A stretch of DNA of 64,000 nucleotides from Strongyloides papillosus (taxonomy: Eukaryota; Nematoda; Chromadorea; Rhabditida; Strongyloididae): assembly GCA_005656395.1 (NCBI GenBank), contig SRSI01000077.1:1054001-1118000 (forward strand). The letters are read 5' to 3'. The position numbers and the translations under genes are program-made. Under the pieces are notes generated by a model. It saw only the letters and a list, made by a program, of their open reading frames with translations, did no database searches and was not told where the DNA came from. How positions within the stretch are numbered: the first letter of the stretch is position 1; every line of letters starts with the position of its first letter. Of this stretch, positions 50,614-63,215 are shown in pieces.

Positions 50614-52562
50614 ATGCCATATTATACACAACAAGGAGATATTCCACGTATTCCTGATGGTTCAAGACTTGCCTCTTATATGCATACTCAAAAAAATCCT
50701 ATTATACCAAATCAAGTTTATGGAGTAGGATCACCTTATGCCTCTCCAATACATAACAGAAGTGGAATACCGTCAAATCCTTATTATGCACATTATAATA
50801 ATGATATGGTATCAACATTTAATAATTCTGTTTCTTTGTCAAATACAAATGGAGATCAGTCCTCTGTTTACCTATCGCATCTTCACTCACCTTTAGTTTC
50901 AGGAATTGGGAATGGATCCGGAAATGCAATTCGATCTCAGCAACATCCACAAAATCGAGATGGAACTCCAAGTAGTAGTGGAAAACCGTTTGTTCAAGAA
51001 AATTTAAATGGTACTACATATTTTTTCAATCCTGGAGCATGTATTGACTCAGGTAATAATTTGATAGTTCCTCAAAATACTACTTATCATCATCAAGAAC
51101 AACCACAACCTGAAATTGGAGAAGGAATGTATCAGTATATAGAATTACCACATTCTGGTAAATACAATGGTTTTGGTCCAATACCTGCAACATACTTTAT
51201 TTCTGAAGACCTTAAAGCAGAACTTACTCGTAGGCAATTAGCGATAAATTACCGACTTGATCCAACTGCTCAAATATTTAATGAGGTTCCTCAAGAAGTT
51301 GACAAATATCGGCTTTTGGTACCATTAGATAGAATTAAAATTCCTGGAGTAGATAGACCTCAACAATCATTATCAGATAAAATGAATACCTATAAATGTT
51401 TTCATATTAGAGATAATCAACCATATTGTTTGAAAAGAGTTGTAAATTACAAAAATTATAATCCTAAAAAAATGCAATGTGTAGTTGAAAACTTAAAGAA
51501 ACTTGTTCATGTCAATATAATTCAATTAAAAGAAGTCCTTCTAACTAGAGCTTTTTCAGATAATTGTATGTTTTAATATTACAATTTTTACATTTCCAAT
51601 ATATATTTATTTTTTTAGCACTTGCAATGATTTATGATTACTATCCAAATGCTGAATCTCTCAAGAGTAGATTTTTTTCTAATTCTAATATGTTAGTAGA
51701 TAACTACCTTTCAAAGGGTTCTAGAACTTCATTAAATTCTAGACCTGGAGGTTTCTTACAAGAAAGTTTTCTATGGAATATTATTATTCAAATTTCTGAT
51801 GCACTTCGTGTGGTACATGGACTCAAAATGGGAGCAAGGTCAATTAATTTAAGCAAAGTTCTTATTTTTGGTGAAACAAGAATACTGTTAAGTAATGTTT
51901 CAGTACAAGATATTAAAAATTTAGATCAAAATGTAAATATGGAAGAAGCTATGCGTGAAGATTTATTTTCCTTTGGTTTCTTACTTCTTCAACTTGCATG
52001 CGGAAGAGTAAATATTACACAACAACAATATACGAATGCATTAGGAATGATTGGACAACATTATTCAATGGATCTAAAAAATTGCATTCAATATCTAATA
52101 AATTATAAAATTAAGAATGTAAATGATCTAATGCCAATGATTGGTGCTCGCTACTACATGCAATTAGGACATCAACAAATAAAAATAGATACATTGGAAA
52201 ATGAATTAATGAAAGAGATGGAATGTAGTAGATTATTTAAACTTTTAACAAAACTTAATTGTATAACTGAAAGACCCACATGTATAGGGTTAAATGAAAA
52301 TTGGTCTGAAACAGGTTCAAGATATATGTTAAAACTTTTTAGAAATTATGTTTTCCATCAACACAACGATGCAGGACAACCATGGATGGATATGGCACAT
52401 ATGATAGGCTGTTTAAATAAATTAGATTCAGGCTCATCAGAACGTATACAATTAGTTTCTAGTGATGGAAAAAATGTTTTGATTGTAACATACGATGAAC
52501 TGAAAAGATGTTTTAATCAATCCTTTGATGAATTAGTCAAAGCAGCTTGTGAACCTGTTTAG
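50614..52562 (+). CDS. pan-3: PAN3, regulatory subunit of the PAN2-PAN3 poly(A) nuclease, 631 aa, two exons
   Basis: Exon 50614-51565 joins exon 51619-52562 across a 53 bp intron (GTATGT...TTTTAG). The N-terminal 130 residues are disordered, then ENLNGTTYFFNPGA and YFISEDLKAELTRRQL, matching the region before the pseudokinase. The pseudokinase has YCLKRVVNYKNYNP, HVNIIQLKEV, LAMIYDYYPNAESLKSRFF, and no HRD or DFG, as expected. The C-terminal knob has MPMIGARYYMQLG, LNENWSETGSRYMLKLFRNY, VTYDELKRCFNQSFDELVKA. PAN3 dimers recruit the PAN2 exonuclease to PABP-bound poly(A) for early mRNA deadenylation in the cytoplasm. No CCCH zinc finger is present at the N-terminus, which resembles short PAN3 isoforms or indicates loss. 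Confidence 0.95.
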
Positions 52563-55500
52563 GTATTTTTTTTAAATATAAATTGAAAGGATGTTGTGGA
52601 AAAATCAATGTTTTTTAAATGGCTTGATATTTATCATTGTCTAACTGATTTAATTTTTTTCCAAAAAGAATTTTTTTAAATTTGTGATAATTCGATCCAA
52701 AAATTCAATGTATTCCTGTATTTTTTTGGTAATTTGTGGAACAAAATTTTACCAACATTATCTTTCTTTTTTTGTTGTATATCATTATTATTAAACAAAT
52801 ACTCATGTATACATTTCTTAAAAAAATTACCATTCTTCTTAAAGATGGAACTTATTATGGAACTCGCATTTATGGTACATAACTCCTAAGCTTATATAAC
52901 TTCAACAAAATTCTCCTTATATCTTTTAAACAAATAATTCTAATATCTAAGTACAGAAATAAAATTTGTAGCTGTCAACAACATAGTAGGATGTGTTTAT
53001 TTTGTTGTTTTACTTTTATCTAAAATTAATTACCGTTTTATTTTTTAAAAGTTGGAAATATTATTGTTAACTTTTTCATTTTTCTATCAAATCTTGTTTT
53101 ACATTTATAATAATAATCCAAAAAAATAATAAAATTTATATGAAATATTTTGATTAATTTTTCAATTATTACTTCTTTTATATATTGTTTATTGTTTAAA
53201 ATACAATTAGTCTTCTTACTGGCGAAAAATTTCTATTTAAATTTTTTTTGAGTTTGCTCTTTTAAAGTACTTATATTTTTGTTTTCAATGTAAAGGAAAT
53301 TTATTAATGAAAATTTTTAGAAATTACATTGTTTTTTAGAAGAAAAAAACTATGCCTTTTCTGTTTCAAAATATCTTTTAATGAGAAGCTTTTATAATAT
53401 ACATCAAGTAGAAAGAACTTTGCAAAAAAATAGTGTCCTTACCATTTTTAGAAATCTCTTTTTTTGATAGAAATAAACAAGCTAAATAAATTATTTCCAA
53501 AAATATACTATAATTTCATTTTTAAATGTATTTTTTAAAGTTTGTTTTCATTTTCTTGTTAATGACTCTGTAAATTGAGAAAATAATATTTTTCTCTTTT
53601 TTCTTTATCTTTTCTTTACTATTTATCATTTTCTTGTATTTATGAATCATCCTTTTTATGTTAGATAGTCATTTGATAAAAGATCATTTTAAGTTCAAAA
53701 AATTTTCCTTACTTTGTCAAAAACATATATTTTATTTTTTTCACTAACAGTTTTATAAAAAAAGATTTAAAAATAAATATATGTGTAGGTAAAATATTTC
53801 TTTGTATTAAGAATTTTCAAATTTTACTTTTTTTAAAAAAATAAAGAAAATAATATTAGAACTATAAGATAAAAAATAAAAAAATTAGTTTTATTATTTG
53901 TAGTTTATTATTGTGGCAATGAAATATTGTTAGTTCATCGAACTATTTGTCTTTAATTTTACAATTTATGTTATTTCTTTGAAGAATCTATAAAAAATAA
54001 TATCTTTCTATAGTAATATACTTAGGTTATTGTGTTTGTTTTCAAATGAATGATAACACTTAGAATCAAAAGTAATTTGATATTAAATTCATTTTTATAA
54101 AAATATTTTGGTTGTATGTTACTTTTAATAATTAATTATCACTAGTCTGGAAGTATTAGATGGTTCATGAAAAAGATTGTTTTTCAATAAATATTGAGTT
54201 GTCAGAGGAATGATAAGAAATAGTTTGGTGTTAACATTTACCTATCTTTCATTTACTTTATCCAGAAATAAACCATATTTTAAATATTATACTTAACAAT
54301 ACAAATAGTGCAAACTTCAAGATATTTTTTAAATAATGTTTTGTTAAAAACAGAATATTAAAAAAAAACTTATAGTTAGTTCCTTCAATTTTTCATCTCA
54401 TTTCTTATCAAAAGAAGAATCGTTTATTTAAATGTAGTATTATGATGTTAAAAATATGTACATATATAACTATATTGTTGTTTTATAAGTTATTATGACA
54501 TTTGTAATTTTTTAACATAAAAATATATTTACGTTCATTTTTTTATTTACCAAAATATATTAATTGAAAATGGAAGGATACTTAGGAAATTATTTCTTTC
54601 TTTGCTCTCTTTAAGTCCCTTGGCATTGAAAATATCTATATTGGCATTATCTATATATTTCAATAGTGAATGATGATTCCCTTTTAATATGTCACAATAT
54701 GGTGATAAAAAACAGTACATAATTTTAACGGCATCAAAAAGTACAAATATTATATTTCTGGTAATTGAGTTAAATTTTATTTATTAAAAAAATACAAAAA
54801 AGTTACTTTATATAAAGAATTTTTTTATCTCTCCATAGTTTCTTTTAATAGTCTTATCATTTCATAGACACATATTATAAGCATATAAAGTGTGATAGTT
54901 TTTTTTTTAAAACAATAGAAAGTTTTTCTATAGATTATTGTTATACAATCATATGAAAGCAGTGGGCACACCAACAACGATAAAAAAAACCATATAACAG
55001 CATATGGATTGGGATGAAGCTACTCCAATGAATAAGTTAACATGTCCTTCTTTTTCTATTTTCCATTACTTTTAGCCACTTAGTATATTGAAAAAACGTG
55101 CAAAAACAAAAAATTCTATTTAATTTTTCTGTTTAACCAAAAGATCTTAATTAAAATTTTATTAACATTTTTTTGTCTCTTTCTCCTATCGTTATATATC
55201 TTTTCACTTGTATCTATCAAAATTTTTGTTTTTCCTTGTTTACTAAAATATATGCTTTCTGGTACATATACAAATTTAATAGGCATATTTATGTATTATA
55301 AAAAAAAGATTCATACCAATTTGTTTATCTTTTTTAAAATCTCCTTTTCTTCAGTAGACAGAATATATATATATTCCAATTAGTAAAATTGGTTTTTTTG
55401 CCACTTTGATTTACAATATTATTCTTTTTATTATAATTTATAATATTTGTACATATAAATATTAATTAATTCTCTTATTCATTTATTTTCTCAAACTATT

Positions 55501-55776
55501 ATTATTTTTGTTGAATATATAACTAAAGCTTAATTATTTCTCTCTTTTCATTTTTTTTCCTCATTTCAAAATATTATAAATCCACATATTTAATAAATAT
55601 ATATAAATATATGACACGTTTTGGGAAGGTATTTTTATTTAAAAATGCGTTTATATATTGAGATGGGTGGGTGAGAAGCATAAACGAAAATTGACATTAT
55701 AAAGGCAATTATTGTTTCCTAATATTTTTTTAAATACTTTTTTATTCCCACTTTGTAGAAGCTCAAGAAATAGGCC
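52563..55776. other. 3.2 kb intergenic region, no gene seen
   Basis: AT-rich, with no open frame above 60 codons. A 25-codon plus-strand frame at 52805-52882 looks superficially protein-like but is isolated. A pyrimidine-rich CTTTGTAG at about 55751-55758 precedes the next gene and may be a splice or leader acceptor. Confidence 0.45.
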
Positions 55777-57295
55777 ATGAGCTTTCTCAGATATTTCTCA
55801 CTAATACCTACTCATTTTGAAACATATTTTGTTTTTAAAAACAACGCTATTTCTGGTAATGATGAACAAAGCTCGTTTGATAGTAGAAGATCGAGAAGAG
55901 TCATTAGACATGATAACATTAATACATCGAGAAGAATAAATAATGACCATCCAAATGAAGACCTGCCTTTTGAGGATGTTAATAATGAAGGAAATTGTAT
56001 ATTTTATGGAACTAAGGATGATAATGAACTTGAAAAAATAAATGATACAGAATCTGATAAAGTCTCTTTATGGCATTTTAGTGGGGAAAATTGTCGAGAT
56101 GAAAAAATTACCAAAAATGAGAAGAAAAGAAAAAGTAAAAGAGGCAAAAAAAGAAGGAGAGTTAAATGTGTAAGTTTTTTGAATTGTCTTTTATAGACAT
56201 ATTTTTTATCTTTCCTTATAAATTACCAAAATGTTCTTCCTTCTACTACTACTAATATATTATACCATATAATAAGATAAGATAATAAAAAAGAGCAGTA
56301 AAAATAAAAGAATTTCTTTCTTCTAAAAGGGCATCTAGAGAAAAGAAAAAAATATATATATAACATATATATGTTTATCCATTTATTCATCTACACAAAC
56401 ATTTTTGAGTATGTTCCTTAAAAGGACATTTTTTTAAAATATAGAAAACGAAAAAGTAAAAAAAAGTTGTGTAAAAGGTTTATGAATTTTTAAAATAATT
56501 GATTCATTTTTTAGAGAACAACACAATCTTCTCAAAGTTCATCCACTAATTATATTTTTCATAACCTATATCTTTCTAACAGTGAAAGACCTAACTATAT
56601 GCAAGGAAAAAGAAGAAATTTACAAAATAGTGAAAGAAAATCTCAATATAAAGATATTGTAGCTATTCAAGAACCTACTATCAATGGTTTTTATTATAAT
56701 TATGTTATAAATGAGGAAATGAGTAATCAAATGTCTACTAAAAAAGATACAAATGTTGAAAAGCATTTCTTTACGTCAAATTCTCATTATGCAACTAAAA
56801 TTCCTCTTCAGATGCAGGTAACTGAATTTGGAGAGATAAAAAACAAAAAAGTTAATTGTGGACCAAAAAAAGTCAGAGCAAAACAAAGAGAGGTATGTCT
56901 TTTATTTTAACCATATATCCTTTTTCCAATTACCAACGGGAACATATGTTCTTTTTCCCTTTTTTTATTATTGTTTTATTTTGTAAATTAAACAAAAAAT
57001 ATTTTTCTTCTAAAACAAGGTTAAATATTTATATTTGGAGAAATTGTTTTTCTCATTATACCTTTTTGTCAAGGAAACTGGAGTGGCTCCTGAATATAAA
57101 AAAGCAAAAAATAAAATTATTAAATTTGGAATAACACATTATTTACCTCCTTTACCATATGAATTTAATAGTTGTTTATATTGTCAACTATTAATTTTCT
57201 TTTCTTTTTTTTTATTTACTTCACTGGTCATTAATTTGAAAAAATACTCCTCAAATATTATTTTGTCATTGATATTTGATCCACGAAATGAATGA
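55777..57295 (+). CDS. Unrecognised basic protein with C-terminal hydrophobic segment, about 330 aa, three exons
   Basis: Exon 55777-56169 (131 codons) joins exon 56515-56892 (126 codons) across a 345 bp intron (GTAAGT...TTTTAG), phase 0. A third exon ends at 57295 and starts at 57074 (after TTTGTCAAG) or 57020 (after AAACAAG); both keep frame. Residues 1-131 are Arg/Lys/Asp-rich and end in a basic cluster (KKRKSKRGKKRRRVKC). The middle is polar. The last exon has KFGITHYLPPLPYEF, then a single strongly hydrophobic span (YCQLLIFFSFFLFTSLVI) about 20 residues before the end. It could be a single-pass or tail-anchored membrane protein; the basic cluster could be a nuclear signal. I know no matching family. 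The third exon is the weakest part. Confidence 0.5.
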
Positions 57296-59691
57296 AATAA
57301 ATTTATACATAGAGAGAGAGTAATGATGCGCCTATACTTGAACATAAGTTTGTATACTTCTCTTTTCCCAACCCTTTTTGACTGTGTTGTGAAGATATGT
57401 ATTTATTGGTTAGGTGTTATATAAATTTTTTGAGATTTTTTATTTCGATGTATTTTATTTGCTTAATCATACTTTATAATGGCAATCATTAAGATGTCAC
57501 AATTACATATAAAATTTGACTTAATTTATAAAAAACATACTATACTTAATATATATTTTTCATATATATATATATCTTTCAAATAAGTAATTATGACTAA
57601 ATATATTGTTAGAATATATCAATAAAAAAACAACTGATTTTAGTAACGCTCATGTGATTTTAAAATTATAAGTTTTTATTTATATTTTATTCTTATTTAA
57701 AAAGAGAAATTTTCCGATGTCACATTTTCTTTGTAGGTAGTAAATAGGAAATCTTTTAATATTACTTTTTTGTTGATATCCTATCTTTATCAATTTTTTT
57801 TTATTTTTTAATAATTTAAGGTTACCTACATTAGGTAATTATAAATTTTATACATAAATTTATTATTAATAAAAGAGGCAATTTTTATTTACTAAAAGTA
57901 ATCAATTCTTAATTTACCAATAATATATATTCTTTTTTTCATTTATCACGTTCCAATAAGGATAGAAAAATAGAAAAACTACGTATCGATATAGATATAT
58001 ACATATTTATGGCTTGTGTATTCGCATATGTATATAAATTTCAAAATAGTTTTTCTATTTTATTATTTCTTAAGAGTAAGTAAAAAAATAGGGGAAGAGA
58101 CAAATAATGATAACTTTTAAAGTAAAAATAAAATTTTAATGGAAAATAATATATATATATATATATAATATTTCTTTTTAACATAACTATATTTACAATT
58201 ATTTACAGTTACTGAGATGATTATTTTTCTTTATGATTATTTAGAATTGATAATTATAAGTGTAACAAATAATAATACAAAATATTGATATTTGTTATTT
58301 AAAAAATAAATAAAAATTTATTTTATTGAAAAGAAATAGATTTTACTTTAGTTAACCTTAAATATTTTTTATTTTCCTTGTTTAATTCTTTTCTTAACTT
58401 ACCCTCTCTCTTCTTTTTGCCCTTCATTTTTTCATATGACATTTATATCAGCTTCTCGTATGGCCATTGGATAAAAATTAATATTATAAAATGTGTCTAC
58501 TTCCTCTTTCTATTCCACGTTTTTTTTATCTTATCTTTCTCACAATTTAAAAAAAACAATATTAAAAAAGTTCTTTTTGGTCAATTGAAAGGATAGTAGA
58601 ATTTCTAAATTATATATATAGAGATACTTTATTTTGAATTGTAAGCTTATTTTTACTTAGTTATTATTGTTGAAAATAACTTCATATAATTTATTGTTTG
58701 ATGTTGTAATGGTCAGGAGAAAAAATTTTTATATTATTTGTACTCTGTATATCGGAACATGTGATCTGGTTAAGATTAACATTCTAATTCATGATTCTCC
58801 ACCGTACAAATCATGTGATAAGATTTTTTTTTTCTATTTATAAAATACATTACATTCCATTGGATACAACAGTATTTTTTTTTGAATTTAATTATTCCAG
58901 GTAGTGTTATTTGGTTAACATAATTTATAATATATTTTATAGATTAGCAGGAAGGTATATGTCTCTAACTTCTTTCTATTACATTTAAAATCCTTTCTCG
59001 TGCCTGATAAATATTATTTTTTATAATAGTATTTTGTGTATATATATTTGTAAAGTACTAATTTTTAGAGATTATTTTTTCTTTGTTATTTTAATCTTCG
59101 TTGAATATGTGGCAGAATTAGGTATAAATAATTTTATTATCTATAGGAGGAGATAACAATATTATTTTAATTATATTTTTAAGAGGGGAAAAATTAAATT
59201 TTTATTAAAAGGTATAATCTCTTGTAGTTTATGTAATTCTTAACCAAATAAGCAATTATAAAGTGTTACAAAAAATAAAAATAATGAGTGTAAAATTATT
59301 AATAAATAATTAATATTACTACTTCTTTTAATAAAAATAATAATTATTATTAAATAATTATATATAAATATATTCGTATATGTTATTTACTTATACTTTT
59401 CTTCTCTAATAACTATGATTAATATTTAGCAATAATATATCTAAAATCATACAATTTTCTTATTTATTCGAATATCCTTATCTTGTACTTTAAGATTGTC
59501 ATCATATGTAATATTATTTTTTGTTGAAAATAGACTATTTTTGACTTGTCAAGTTTACGTGACTAGTAAAAAACAACATTTTCATAAGTATCGTTATATT
59601 ATTTTATCCATATTTATACATACATAAACATCATTTGATATTAAATCTATATATTTTATACTTTCCATTTATCTATGTATAGGTTAATGGA
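57296..59691. other. 2.4 kb intergenic region with AT microsatellites, no gene seen
   Basis: AT-rich DNA with (AT)n runs at 57562-57575 and 58149-58167 and a short GA run near 57312. A 72-codon frame at 58378-58596 is low-complexity Phe/Leu/Ser. ATGTATAG at about 59676-59682 just before the next ATG may be a splice or leader acceptor. Confidence 0.45.
58149..58167. repeat. (AT)n microsatellite
   Basis: An uninterrupted run of alternating A and T within an AT-rich spacer. It is a simple repeat with no evident function. Confidence 0.8.
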
Positions 59692-61208
59692 ATGACTTCA
59701 AAAGTATTTGACTCTACTGCCAGGAGCCCAGAATCCTTGTCTAATGGTGAGATAATTCTTCAAGATAAAATCAAAAATAACTTTGTGGGGAAAAATATTT
59801 ATAAAAATAATTATAATAAAAATAATGTTCAGAGTTACCTCATCACAACTATGGACGGAAAAAATTTTGATTTAAAGAAAAAATTAGAATACATGGAGTT
59901 AAGAGATGAAGAAGAAAATATAAATGATATTTTGCCTAATGAAGTTTTACTACGGTTAGTTTTAGTTCTTACTATTTCTTTATCTACTTTTCATTTGCCG
60001 AATACAGGGTCTTTTCGTACTTGGATATGAAGTCGTTATGTCAAGGAGCACAGGTATGCAAGTTGTGGAATAGTCTTGCAATGAATGGAGCTAATTGGAT
60101 GGTCGTTAATTTCTTTGACTATCAAAAAGACATCAAACCATCGGTTGTTGAAAACATTTCAAGAAGAAGCGGATATTTTCTAAGGAAACTTTCTTTACGT
60201 GGTTGTCAAAATATTCAAGATGGAGCTTTAAGAATTTTTGCTGTCAACTGTAGAAATATTGAAGCTTTATCGTTAGGTAATTGTAAAAAAATTACTGATT
60301 TAACTTGTGAATATTTGGGTAAATATTGCAAGTATTTGAAATTTCTTGATTTTGAAAATTGCTTAGATATTACTGATATAGGTGTTACGGCAATTGTCAA
60401 TAATTGTACTTTATTGGAGGAAATTAATTTCAATTGGAATAAAAATATTCAAGATAAAGGAATAACTTATTTATTATCACGGTGTAAAAATCTACGAAAA
60501 CTACTTGTTAAAGGATGCAGTGGTTTAACAGAAAATTGTTTTGGAATGTTACCAAAAGAAACTTTTTCGTTAATCCATTTAAATTTAATGCTAACAATGG
60601 CTACAGAAAGAACACTAAATGATATTTCATTAAGATTTACTAATTTGGAATATTTAAATATTTCAAATTGTAACACAATTAATGATAATGGTATTATGAC
60701 ATTATCTCAAAGTCTTCGTTCTCTTAAAACATTAGAGATGGCAGGTGGAGAATTGTTAAGTGATTTATCAATTCAATTTGTAGCTAGATTTTGTAAACAG
60801 ATAAAAAAACTTGATATTGAAGATTGTTCATCACTTACAGATAACTCTTTATATTATATTTCTAAAGGTTCATTTAACTTGGAACATCTGGTTTTAAGTC
60901 ATTGTGAAGGAATAACAAATAATGGCATTAAAATACTAGCAGAAGGTTGTACTTATTCATTAAAAGAATTAGAGTTAGATAATTTACCTGAAATTAATGA
61001 CAATATATTTGAACATCTTTATGAATTTAAAAGACTTCGTAAGGTTTGCCTTTTCGATTGCCAAAATATTAGTAAAGCAGCAATATCTAAATTTGAAGAA
61101 AGTAGGAATTACGAAACTACTGTTCAAGCGTACTTTGCTCCACCAACACCTCAAGTTGTTGATCCACCACCAGCTAGAGGGATATGTCGTTGCTGTACGA
61201 TTCTTTAA
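59692..61208 (+). CDS. fbxl-1: F-box/leucine-rich-repeat protein, FBXL2/FBXL20 type, 487 aa, two exons
   Basis: Exon 59692-59954 joins exon 60008-61208 across a 53 bp intron (GTTAGT...TACAG), giving the F-box ILPNEVLLRVFSYLDMKSLC, then VCKLWNSLAMNGANW (about residues 79-118). About a dozen cysteine-type LRRs follow, of the form LRKLSLRGCQNIQDGALR. The end is GICRCCTIL, giving a CaaX box CTIL; the final Leu predicts geranylgeranylation, as in the CVIL ends of vertebrate FBXL2/FBXL20. It would act as the substrate receptor of a membrane-anchored SCF (SKP1-CUL1) ubiquitin ligase. The N-terminal 75 residues are a poorly conserved Asn/Lys-rich extension. The symbol follows the single C. elegans homologue. 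Confidence 0.92.
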
Positions 61209-61707
61209 AATAACTACATATATCAGTATCATCCTTTAAAATAAACATTTATTTTATTTTATAAAAAAAAACTTTTTTTTTTATAATTTCAATCATTCAA
61301 CATCAAGTGTCCTTCTACTTACCAACATCTTTCAAAAAATTTAAGAATAACAAAGTTTGGGACGTTTGTATGACGTGTATATAAATTAATTATTATTATT
61401 ATTACTAATATCTAAATTTTATACTGATGATGGACGAAGAAAACAATGTAACATTTATTAAAAATGATTTATGAATAATTAAAATAATAATTTAAAAGTT
61501 AATTATAATGAGATTTTATTGCTTCTTTATTTAATAATAAAAAGAGTGAAAAGTGTTTATTTTTTCAGAAAGAAATAGAACTGATAAAAATAGTTATATT
61601 GAAGTTATTAAGTAGTATTTTATTAATAAATTCTAATTAGTTAATTAATTAGAGTTAGTATATTAGTATAAAAATGGTGTTATAAAAAATGTTGGTAAAA
61701 ACGATGT
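61209..61707. other. Convergent 3'-3' spacer, no gene seen
   Basis: These 499 bp lie between the F-box gene stop (+) and the basic protein gene stop (-). They contain a TTATTATTATTATTA run near 61390 and candidate poly(A) hexamers on both strands. No other feature was recognised. Confidence 0.45.
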
Positions 61708-62544
61708 TTATAAATCATATAGGTATCTGCGTACAGGCTTTCTAACTCTTAATGGATATCTCCGTTTTGCAGAATCTTGGTCCTGTTGAATCTTCCGAAT
61801 ACTTGTCAGATATACGTCTGGTAGACAACGGTAAAGTCTTTTTAATGATTTTGGAGGAAATTTTGATACTTCTCTTCTTTGGGGTGATGAGTAAGGAGTG
61901 GTTCTTTTTGAAACTCTACCTTCCTTAACCTTATTGATTTCTGAATTTCTTTTCTTCAAAACTTTGTTACTTATTATATTAGACGAAATTCTTGGTCGAG
62001 TTTTTAATTTTTCTGATTCCACAGATGATGACAAAGATTTTCTTCTAGAATATTTATCTATTGGAGTAGAACTTCTTATTATTGGTTTTATCTTCTTGTC
62101 ATTTAGTATGTCCAAATTTTTTACTTTATACTTACGGGCTCCACCAAACAAAGAACTTGTATCTGATTCATTATTATTTGAGTCACGATCATGTGAAATA
62201 TTAATATTTCCATCCTTATTTCTTGTTATAATATTCATATTTTGATCTTTATCAGTAAGAATTCCACCAGAGCTACTAAGTGTGCTTTCTTCAGTTCTGC
62301 TTTCATTATATCCATTGTTTGTTTTTGGTTGATTAGAAAAAGAGACCTTCAATCCATTATTTCTTCTAATTAAATTTTTTCGTTTATTTTTTAATTCATT
62401 TGGAGTTATTTTAATTTTTTTTGTAATTGACCCATTAGCGACTTTACTTGAAACTCTTTTTGTGGAAAATTGAATAGTAGATCCTTTATTATTTTTAATT
62501 ATACCAGGAACCTTAATGTTGTTTTTCTTTTCTGCTTGTGACAT
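61708..62544 (-). CDS. Basic, disordered Ser/Lys/Asn-rich protein, 278 aa
   Basis: A single-exon gene whose product I do not recognise. It is rich in Lys, Arg, Ser and Asn, with many potential phosphorylation sites (SRRKSLSSS, TPYSSPQRR). The best-defined part is the C-terminal 50 residues (RLYRCLPDVYLTSIRKIQQD, then RRYPLRVRKPVRRYLYDL at 261-278). The final R-R-x-x-x-R-x-R-x-P-x-x-x-Y pattern recalls the CENP-C motif (R-R-S-x-R...P...Y-W) but lacks the Trp. A nuclear, DNA- or chromatin-binding role is plausible from charge only. The ATG at 62544 is the first in the frame. Confidence 0.62.
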   Translation of the reverse strand: MSQAEKKNNIKVPGIIKNNKGSTIQFSTKRVSSKVANGSITKKIKITPNELKNKRKNLIRRNNGLKVSFSNQPKTNNGYNESRTEESTLSSSGGILTDKDQNMNIITRNKDGNINISHDRDSNNNESDTSSLFGGARKYKVKNLDILNDKKIKPIIRSSTPIDKYSRRKSLSSSVESEKLKTRPRISSNIISNKVLKKRNSEINKVKEGRVSKRTTPYSSPQRREVSKFPPKSLKRLYRCLPDVYLTSIRKIQQDQDSAKRRYPLRVRKPVRRYLYDL

Positions 62545-63215
62545 TTAAACATAAAACGATTGATCTTTCTAATTTATAATAAGTAAAAAACTGACTAAAT
62601 TTGACTTTCTTGCAACAAAATTCAATTTGTTAAATAACAGAGAATTTTAGAATAAATTTTTCTAAAAAACCTTTGAATATATAATCACAATATATGGATA
62701 TTACCATTAATTTATTTAAATTTCCAAATTCTTTCTAATATTATTAAAAATTGACATAAAATATTTGAATTTTCCAGAAATTGTATATTTACCATTTTTA
62801 AGTTAGTAAAAAATTGAAAGTTAATAGTAAAATTGAATAATATTATGCTAAAATATTAATATTTTATATTTTTCTTTTGTTATCATTAAAACTACAAATA
62901 AAAATTTCTTGAATTTTCTAGTCTGCAAATTCATAATAACTTCCTATAGTTGCAATAAGAATACACATTGTCCTATCGTTTTTTATAGTACTAAAACTAC
63001 ACGTTATTTGAAAACCATCATTTAAAATTCTAATATTTCGCTGAGAATGCCTTTGTAAATTTTTTTAAAAAAAACCTTTTATAAAGTTAATAAAACACAT
63101 AAAATGGAAATTTTTGAAAAAAAAAAACTACAAAGATAATTAAAAATTATATTAAAGAATACGCAAACTAGACAAAATGTACAAGTAATTAAAAATAAAA
63201 AATTAATAATACAAA
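62545..63215. other. Intergenic region, no gene seen
   Basis: These 671 bp separate the RPB9 stop from the basic protein's start, both on the minus strand. They are AT-rich with A runs near 63065 and 63118 and no recognisable element. Confidence 0.45.

Noticed and set aside
52805..52882. 25-codon frame containing ILLKDGTYYGT, faintly like an Sm-fold strand
   Set aside because: Far too short, with no flanking exons carrying the rest of an LSm domain.
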